Shown: positions 59,318 through 64,000 of the stretch, piece after piece | Layout: each line of letters begins with the position of its first letter | Numbering within the stretch: the stretch's first letter is position 1 | Origin: Planosporangium flavigriseum | Lineage (GTDB): Bacteria > Actinomycetota > Actinomycetes > Mycobacteriales > Micromonosporaceae | Reading direction: 5' to 3' | Assembly (NCBI RefSeq): GCF_011947225.1 | Contig: NZ_JAATVW010000012.1 | Location: 116,944 to 180,943 of the forward strand | DNA length: 64,000 nucleotides | Notes under the pieces: generated by a model | What the model was told of the DNA's origin: nothing | Seen by the model: only the letters and a program-made list of their open reading frames with translations | Database searches by the model: none | Position numbers and translations under genes: made by a program

Positions 59318-60748
59318 GTGACGCAGACCGACGGACCGACCCGACTCTGGGGTGGCCGCTTCGCCGGAGGCCCGGCCGAAGCCCTGGCCCGCCTCAGCGT
59401 GAGCGTCCAGTTCGACTGGCGGCTCGCCCCCTACGACCTGGCCGCCTCCCGGGCGCACGCCCGCGTCCTGGCCCGCGCCGGTCTGCTCGACGCCGAGGAG
59501 CTGGGTCACATTCTCGCCGCGCTGGACGACCTCGAGTCGGCCTGCGCCGCCGGTGAGTTCCGACCGACGATCGAGGACGAGGACGTGCACACCGCCCTCG
59601 AGCGCGGCCTGCTCGAACGCCTCGGCACGCTCGGCGGCAAGCTGCGCGCCGGCCGTTCCCGCAACGACCAGGTCGCCACCGACCTGCGCCTGTACCTGCG
59701 CGACCACGCCCGTGGGGTCGCCGCGCGCATCGTCGAACTCGCCGACGCGCTGGTCGAGCAGGCCGGCCGGCACATCGACACGCCCGCGCCGGGCTTCACC
59801 CACATGCAGCCGGCGCAGCCGATCACGTTCGGACACCAGCTGCTCGCCCACGTCCAGGCGCTGCTGCGCGACCTCGACCGGCTGCGCGACTGGGACCGCC
59901 GCGCCGCCGTCTCGCCGCTCGGCTCCGGCGCGCTCGCCGGCTCGTCGCTGCCGCTCGACCCGGCCCTGGTCGCCCGCGAACTGGGCTTCAACGCACCCGT
60001 GGCCAACTCCATCGACGGCGTCTCCGACCGTGACTTCGTCGCCGAGTTCCTGTTCGTCGCGGCGCTCACCGGCGTGCACCTGTCCCGCCTCGGCGAAGAG
60101 GTCGTGCTGTGGACGACGCCGTCGTTCGGTTGGGTCGAACTCGACGACGCCTTCGCCACCGGGTCGTCGATCATGCCGCAGAAGAAGAACCCCGACATCG
60201 CCGAATTGGCCCGTGGCAAGTCCGGTCGGCTGATCGGGCACGTGGCCGGCGTGCTCGCCATGCTCAAGGGGCTCGCGCTCGCGTACGACCGCGACCTGCA
60301 GGAGGACAAGGAGCCGGTCTTCGACGCGGTGGACACCCTCGAAGTGGTCCTGCCCGCGCTCGCCGGAATGATCTCAACCATGACGGTACGGGTGGACCGG
60401 CTCGCCGAGGCGGCGCCCCGCGGGTACACGCTCGCCACCGAGATCGCCGACTGGCTGGTGCGCCGGGGGGTGCCGTTCCGCGAGGCGCATGAGATCACCG
60501 GCAAGCTGGTGAGGATCTGCTCCGACCGCGACTGCGCGCTCGATGAACTCTCCGACGACGACCTGACGGCGACCAGTCCGCACCTGACCCCAGCGGTACG
60601 CGAGGTGCTGTCGGTACGCGGGGCGCTCGCCGCGCGTACGACGCCGGGCTCGACGGGACCGGGGCCGGTGAGCGAGCAGTACTCGGCCGTGCAGGACCGG
60701 CTCGACGGGTGGCGCGAGTGGGCCGCGGAGTCGGTCGTACCGCGGTAA
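59318..60748 (+). CDS. argH: Argininosuccinate lyase
   Basis: 476 residues from GTG 59318. The fumarase/aspartase superfamily signature GSSIMPQKKNPDIAELARGKSGR, with the catalytic Ser, is near residue 284. The N-terminal LWGGRFAGGPAEALARLSVS and AGRSRNDQVATDLRLYLRD are typical. It releases arginine and fumarate. It is the last arg gene, 85 bases after argG. Confidence 0.97.
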   Translation: MTQTDGPTRLWGGRFAGGPAEALARLSVSVQFDWRLAPYDLAASRAHARVLARAGLLDAEELGHILAALDDLESACAAGEFRPTIEDEDVHTALERGLLERLGTLGGKLRAGRSRNDQVATDLRLYLRDHARGVAARIVELADALVEQAGRHIDTPAPGFTHMQPAQPITFGHQLLAHVQALLRDLDRLRDWDRRAAVSPLGSGALAGSSLPLDPALVARELGFNAPVANSIDGVSDRDFVAEFLFVAALTGVHLSRLGEEVVLWTTPSFGWVELDDAFATGSSIMPQKKNPDIAELARGKSGRLIGHVAGVLAMLKGLALAYDRDLQEDKEPVFDAVDTLEVVLPALAGMISTMTVRVDRLAEAAPRGYTLATEIADWLVRRGVPFREAHEITGKLVRICSDRDCALDELSDDDLTATSPHLTPAVREVLSVRGALAARTTPGSTGPGPVSEQYSAVQDRLDGWREWAAESVVPR

Positions 60749-60775
60749 GCGCGAGCGGGCGCGCTCTGACAGTTG

Positions 60776-60813
60776 CCTTCCGCCGATGCGGTACGCGCCG
60801 CATCGGCGGAAGG
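60776..60813. terminator. 16-bp perfect hairpin after argH
   Basis: CCTTCCGCCGATGCGG (60776-60791) pairs perfectly with CCGCATCGGCGGAAGG (60798-60813) around TACGCG. It lies 28 bases after argH and is the terminator of the arg operon. It lacks the GATC flank of the other hairpins. Confidence 0.85.
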
Positions 60814-60996
60814 GTATATGGCCATGCGGAACAGCGTGAGCGGGCGATAGGCGAGCCCGCGGCGGTCCGCAACCCGCCCGGCCCCGAACCGCGTCGAGCC
60901 CGACGCCTGTACCTGCACCGTCTCGCACTCTGGGACAATGGCGATCGGTGCATGTCGGGTTTGGTGGGGGTTCACAGTGGAATGTGGGGGGCGTGA

Positions 60997-61635
60997 GTGA
61001 GCTTTGGACAGGAGCTGGCCGACCTGCTCGCCGGCCCCGCCGACGTGGCTGCCCGTGGGCTGCTCGGCTGCCGGTTGACCGCGGGCGGCGTGACGGTACG
61101 ACTGACCGAGGTCGAGGCGTACGCCGGCACCGGCGGCGACCCCGCCTCGCATGCCCACCGCGGGCGCACACCTCGCAACGAGGTGATGTTCGGCCCATCG
61201 GGATTTGCCTATGTCTACTTTACGTACGGAATGCATTGGTGTTTGAACGCGGTCTGCGGGCCCGAAGGCGAGGCGGCCGCCGTTCTCCTGCGGGCTGGGG
61301 CGGTTGTCGACGGCGTCGAGACGGCCCGGGCTCGTCGTCGGTTGCGGGTACCCGATGATCGTCAGCTGGCCCGGGGGCCGGCCCGGTTGTGCTCGGCGCT
61401 GGGCATCGACGGTTCGGCGTACGGCACCTACCTGCTCGGCGGTGGTCCGGTCACACTGCTGCCGCCGGTGACCCCGCTGCCCGACGAATTGATTCACAGC
61501 GGGCCGCGGGTCGGCGTGACCGGGGGCCACGACACGCCCTGGCGCTTCTGGATCGCCGGTGACCCGACGGTCAGCGAGTACCGGCGGCACGTGCCGAAAC
61601 GACGCTCGGGCGGCACTGCTCCGCCGGGCCGATAA
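60997..61635 (+). CDS. 3-Methyladenine DNA glycosylase (AAG/Mpg family)
   Basis: 212 residues from GTG 60997 with GGGGGG at 60986-60991; an in-frame TGA immediately before it fixes the start. The family motifs are present: [11 protein letters not shown] with the catalytic Glu near residue 35, [29 protein letters not shown] near residue 71 and [12 protein letters not shown] near 127. It removes alkylated purines in base excision repair. The stretch 61199-61255 is AT-rich with rare codons for this genome. It precedes tyrS by 43 bases. Confidence 0.95.
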   Translation: MSFGQELADLLAGPADVAARGLLGCRLTAGGVTVRLTEVEAYAGTGGDPASHAHRGRTPRNEVMFGPSGFAYVYFTYGMHWCLNAVCGPEGEAAAVLLRAGAVVDGVETARARRRLRVPDDRQLARGPARLCSALGIDGSAYGTYLLGGGPVTLLPPVTPLPDELIHSGPRVGVTGGHDTPWRFWIAGDPTVSEYRRHVPKRRSGGTAPPGR

Positions 61636-61678
61636 ACCGGTTGGGACCTGCGGTCGCCGATGGGGGACAATCGCTGAC

Positions 61679-62947
61679 GTGACGGACGTACTCGATGACT
61701 TGCAGTGGCGCGGTTTGATCGCGCTCTCCACCGACCTCGACGCCCTTCGCGCCGAGATGGCGCGTGGGCCGATCACCTACTACTGCGGCTTCGACCCGAC
61801 GGCGCCCAGCCTGCACGTCGGCAACCTGGTCCAGATTCTGACCGTGCGTCGCCTCCAGATGGCGGGCAACAAGCCGCTCGCTCTGGTGGGCGGTGCCACC
61901 GGTCTGATCGGTGATCCGCGGCCGCAGTCCGAGCGCACCCTCAACTCGCGGGAGACGGTCTCCGGCTGGGTCGAGCGGATCCGCGGGCAGATCGAGCCGT
62001 TCCTGGACTTCGACGGCGAGTACGCCGCTCAGATGGTCAACAACCTCGACTGGACCGAGGGGCTGTCCGCGCTCGACTTCCTGCGCGACATCGGCAAGCA
62101 CTTCCGGGTCAACGCCATGCTCGCCAAGGAGGCGGTCAGCGCCCGGCTCAACTCGGAAGCCGGTATCAGCTACACCGAGTTCAGCTACCAGATCCTGCAG
62201 GGCATGGACTTCCTGGAGCTGTTCCGCCGGTACGGGTGCCGCCTGCAGACCGGCGGCAGCGACCAGTGGGGCAACCTCACCTCGGGCTCCGACCTGATCC
62301 GCCGGGCCACCGGCGAGTCCGTTCACCTGCTGGCCACGCCGCTGGTCACCAACGCGGCTGGCGAGAAGATCGGCAAGTCCACCGGCGGCGGCAACCTCTG
62401 GCTCGATCCGGAGATGACCAGCCCGTACGCGCTGTACCAGTACTTCATCAACGTCGACGACGCGACGGTCGGGCAGCTCTTGCGGATCTTCACGTTCCTC
62501 GACCGCGAGGAGATCCTCGAACTGGAGAAGGAGACCGCCGAGCGGCCGGCAGCCCGCCTCGCCCAGCGACGGCTGGCCGAGGAGGTCACCCGTCTTGTGC
62601 ATGGCGAGGAGGAGACCCGCGCGGTCATCGAGGCCAGCAAGGCCCTCTTCGGGCGGGGTGACCTCGAGGCGCTCCCGCCGACGACGCTCCGGGCTGCGCT
62701 GGCCGAAGCCGGCATGACGATGTTCCCGGGCGCCCTGCCTCCGGTCACTGACCTCTTCAAGGATGCCGGCCTCGCGTCGAGCCGGGGCGACGCCCGTCGC
62801 ACCATCGCGGAAGGTGGCGCGTACATCAACAACGTGCGGGTGACCGACGCCGAGGCGGGTGTGCCCGAGGACGCGCTCCTGCACGGTAAGTGGCTGGTCC
62901 TGCGCCGCGGCAAGAAGAACATCGCCGGGGTCGAGCTGCAGCGGTGA
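61679..62947 (+). CDS. tyrS: Tyrosine--tRNA ligase
   Basis: 422 residues from GTG 61679. GACAAT (61666-61671) lies 7 bases upstream, so the mRNA may be leaderless. The class I HIGH-like site is [13 protein letters not shown] near residue 40 and the KMSKS-like site is [13 protein letters not shown] near 228. [11 protein letters not shown] is the tyrosine-side block. A C-terminal S4 RNA-binding domain ([15 protein letters not shown] onward) completes it. It is the last gene before the repeat array. Confidence 0.97.
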   Translation: MTDVLDDLQWRGLIALSTDLDALRAEMARGPITYYCGFDPTAPSLHVGNLVQILTVRRLQMAGNKPLALVGGATGLIGDPRPQSERTLNSRETVSGWVERIRGQIEPFLDFDGEYAAQMVNNLDWTEGLSALDFLRDIGKHFRVNAMLAKEAVSARLNSEAGISYTEFSYQILQGMDFLELFRRYGCRLQTGGSDQWGNLTSGSDLIRRATGESVHLLATPLVTNAAGEKIGKSTGGGNLWLDPEMTSPYALYQYFINVDDATVGQLLRIFTFLDREEILELEKETAERPAARLAQRRLAEEVTRLVHGEEETRAVIEASKALFGRGDLEALPPTTLRAALAEAGMTMFPGALPPVTDLFKDAGLASSRGDARRTIAEGGAYINNVRVTDAEAGVPEDALLHGKWLVLRRGKKNIAGVELQR

Positions 62948-62953
62948 CCGTGC

Positions 62954-63515
62954 GGGAATGGCCGGCGCCGGTGCGGCGTTGGCCTTCCCCTCGGCACCAG
63001 TCCGCGGATCGGTGGCCAGGTCGCTGGGAATGCCTTCCAGGGACACGGCGTTGACATGGAGGTCGTCCGGTCGCCTTCGAGGCTGTCCTCGGGTGGCTGG
63101 GAGCGCTGGTCGTGGGAATGACGTTCCTGCGGTTGGCGTTGAGCTTTCTTGTGTCGCCCGCGTGTGGCTTGGCCGCGTGGTGTGGCTGCTGGTCTCGGGA
63201 GTGTCTTCTGGGGCGTCGGCGTTGGCTTAGGTTGTCTGGTTCGCTGCTGTGGCGTTGCCATGTCCCTGCACGGAGCGGGGAATGCGGCGTGTGGTGGTGG
63301 GTTGGGCTGTCTGCTGCGTCTGCTTGTGCGGTCTGGTCTGCTTGTGCGGTCTGGTTCTGTGCGGATGCGGGTTGCTGGTCTCGGGAATGTCTCCTGAGGG
63401 GCCGGCGTTGACATAGGGGTGTCCGGAACGTCGCCGAGTCGCTCGGTGCGGGACGGGGCGCTGGTCGCGGGAATGAAGGTTCCCCGGTCGGTGTTGAACA
63501 CGGAGTACGTCCGCC
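62954..63515. repeat. Degenerate tandem array of about seven ~85-bp units
   Basis: A GGGAATG core recurs at 62954, 63026, 63114, 63197 (GGGAGTG), 63278, 63383 and 63469, i.e. every 72-105 bases. It is usually preceded by CTGGTCnCG and followed 14-20 bases later by GGCGTTGACAT or a variant, then GGxGTGTCCGG. The copies at 63026, 63383 and 63469 are the best preserved; 63278 is poor. No credible gene occupies this stretch on either strand. Its origin and role are unknown. Confidence 0.75.
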
Positions 63516-63589
63516 GGCGTCCCAATTCCAGAACCGGGTCGTTTTCGAACGCCCCGTCCGGGATGTGACGCAGGACAACGGTCGCTCAG

Positions 63590-63619
63590 TTGACGATCGT
63601 GATCTGGCGGGCGTAGTTT
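63590..63619 (+). promoter_or_regulatory. Promoter P1 of the putative rRNA operon
   Basis: TTGACG (63590-63595) and TAGTTT (63614-63619), spacer 18 bases. The first of three tandem promoter-like sites. Confidence 0.5.
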
Positions 63620-63750
63620 TCTCTCTGCTCGCGGGGACGCCGGAGATCAAGATCCGGGACCACGTGACGCAAACCAGGCAGGTAGCGCCGAGCGCTGGCC
63701 TTGACTGGTGCCTGATCTGGCAACTGTCTTCAACGGATGAGCGATCCGAC

Positions 63751-63779
63751 TTGGGGTGGGGGCGAGAATCGGGTAATGT
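63751..63779 (+). promoter_or_regulatory. Promoter P2 of the putative rRNA operon
   Basis: TTGGGG (63751-63756) and TAATGT (63774-63779), spacer 17 bases. The -35 is weaker than the other two. It lies about 160 bases after P1. Confidence 0.4.
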
Positions 63780-63925
63780 GAACGAACGGCAGGGAACCGG
63801 ACGAAAGAGCGGAGCGAAAGCGTCGCCGCGGACGGCCTGCCAAATTCCCGAAGCACAGCCGAAGGCGTTCGGCCTGCGTTGCTACGTGGATCGGACGGTG
63901 AACGTCAAACCCGGCAAGCCGGTGC

Positions 63926-63954
63926 TTGACACCACGAACCGGACTGTGTAGAGT
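63926..63954 (+). promoter_or_regulatory. Strong promoter P3 of the putative rRNA operon
   Basis: TTGACA (63926-63931), a 17-base spacer and TAGAGT (63949-63954): the best promoter in the window. It is followed by GGGGAGTTGCCCC, a small hairpin at the likely transcript start. This form is typical of the main rRNA promoter in actinobacteria. Confidence 0.75.
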
Positions 63955-64000
63955 AGGGGAGTTGCCCCGGTTGCGGCCACTGGATGGTGGTTGTGGCGGG

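Larger units (their letters stand above)
63516..64000. other. Gene-free segment with tandem promoters, probably the rRNA operon control region
   Basis: I see no gene here: the open frames have unusual composition and no RBS. The segment holds at least three promoter-like pairs (below). The sequence after the last, AGGGGAGTTGCCCC, resembles the start of actinobacterial pre-rRNA leaders. The 16S gene itself would begin to the right of the window. Confidence 0.55.

Noticed and set aside
60952..60996. 14-residue frame (MSGLVGVHSGMWGA) just before the glycosylase gene
   Set aside because: It is in frame with the glycosylase and ends immediately before its GTG; it looks like the untranslated 5' part with an in-frame stop. 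GACAAT at 60933-60938 is a possible promoter but spacing does not fit the leaderless pattern.
62954..63515. CRISPR array
   Set aside because: Repeat core is degenerate, units are too long, and there are no cas genes.
62323..63650. Minus-strand frames over the repeat array rich in Pro, Arg, Thr and Gln
   Set aside because: Low-complexity products of the degenerate repeat in two frames, overlapping tyrS; no start signals.
63565..63951. 128-codon plus-strand frame near the right edge
   Set aside because: No RBS, atypical composition, and it runs through three promoter-like sites.

Overview
This window is a block of conserved housekeeping genes from a high-GC actinomycete chromosome. Codon use is very GC-rich and GTG starts are common. 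The gene content (BldD, mIHF-type host factor, a helicase-dead PriA, an F420-type reductase, an RsbR/S/T stressosome module, a PnuC-like RibM under an FMN riboswitch) points to Micromonosporaceae (Actinoplanes/Micromonospora-like). The genus is an inference. I see no insertion sequences, prophage, CRISPR array, tRNA gene or obvious island. The next replicon feature is probably an rRNA operon just beyond the right edge.

Layout, left to right. (1) 1-6262: end of rarA, two small envelope proteins, alaS, then ruvX-mltG-aroE. (2) 6393-10519: a five-gene stress-signalling module (rsbR, rsbS, rsbT, a fused ATPase/PP2C gene and a GAF/PP2C gene) with no sigma factor beside it. (3) 10651-15279: aroC-aroK-aroB-aroQ, then efp-nusB. 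(4) 15344-15832 on the minus strand: bldD, the c-di-GMP-responsive developmental regulator, divergent from the pyrimidine operon. (5) 16024-25442: pyrR-pyrB-pyrC-carA-carB and pyrD-pyrF, which complete the route to UMP. A PyrR-type RNA hairpin overlaps the pyrR ribosome binding site. (6) 25587-31581: mihF, gmk, rpoZ, coaBC, metK, priA. (7) 31710-36449: def-fmt-rsmB, rpe, and a receiver/GGDEF-like protein. (8) 36524-39793: an FMN riboswitch and ribE-ribM-ribBA-ribH. (9) 39825-43064: a TcmP-like gene (minus), a Ddn-family reductase, hisE-hisG and a PH-domain membrane protein. (10) 43376-49258: infC (ATC start)-rpmI-rplT, an rRNA/tRNA methyltransferase and pheS-pheT. (11) 49471-52230: a large LuxR/ATPase regulator. 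(12) 52334-60748: the complete arginine cluster argC-J-B-D-F-R-G-H. (13) 60997-62947: a 3-methyladenine glycosylase and tyrS. (14) 62948-64000: a degenerate ~85-bp tandem array and then tandem promoters that look like those of an rRNA operon.

The most unusual material is non-coding. Almost every operon end carries a long, near-perfect hairpin built around GATC. These fall into sub-families that share a loop or stem core, so they look like copies of dispersed palindromic elements rather than independently evolved terminators. Several genes have a -10-like hexamer 6-8 nt upstream of a GTG start, which suggests leaderless mRNAs. Candidate RNA switches lie before pyrR, ribE, infC and pheS. No coding region here is a clear new system. 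The best coding candidates for follow-up are the stressosome module with its fused kinase-like/phosphatase protein and the TcmP-like orphan.
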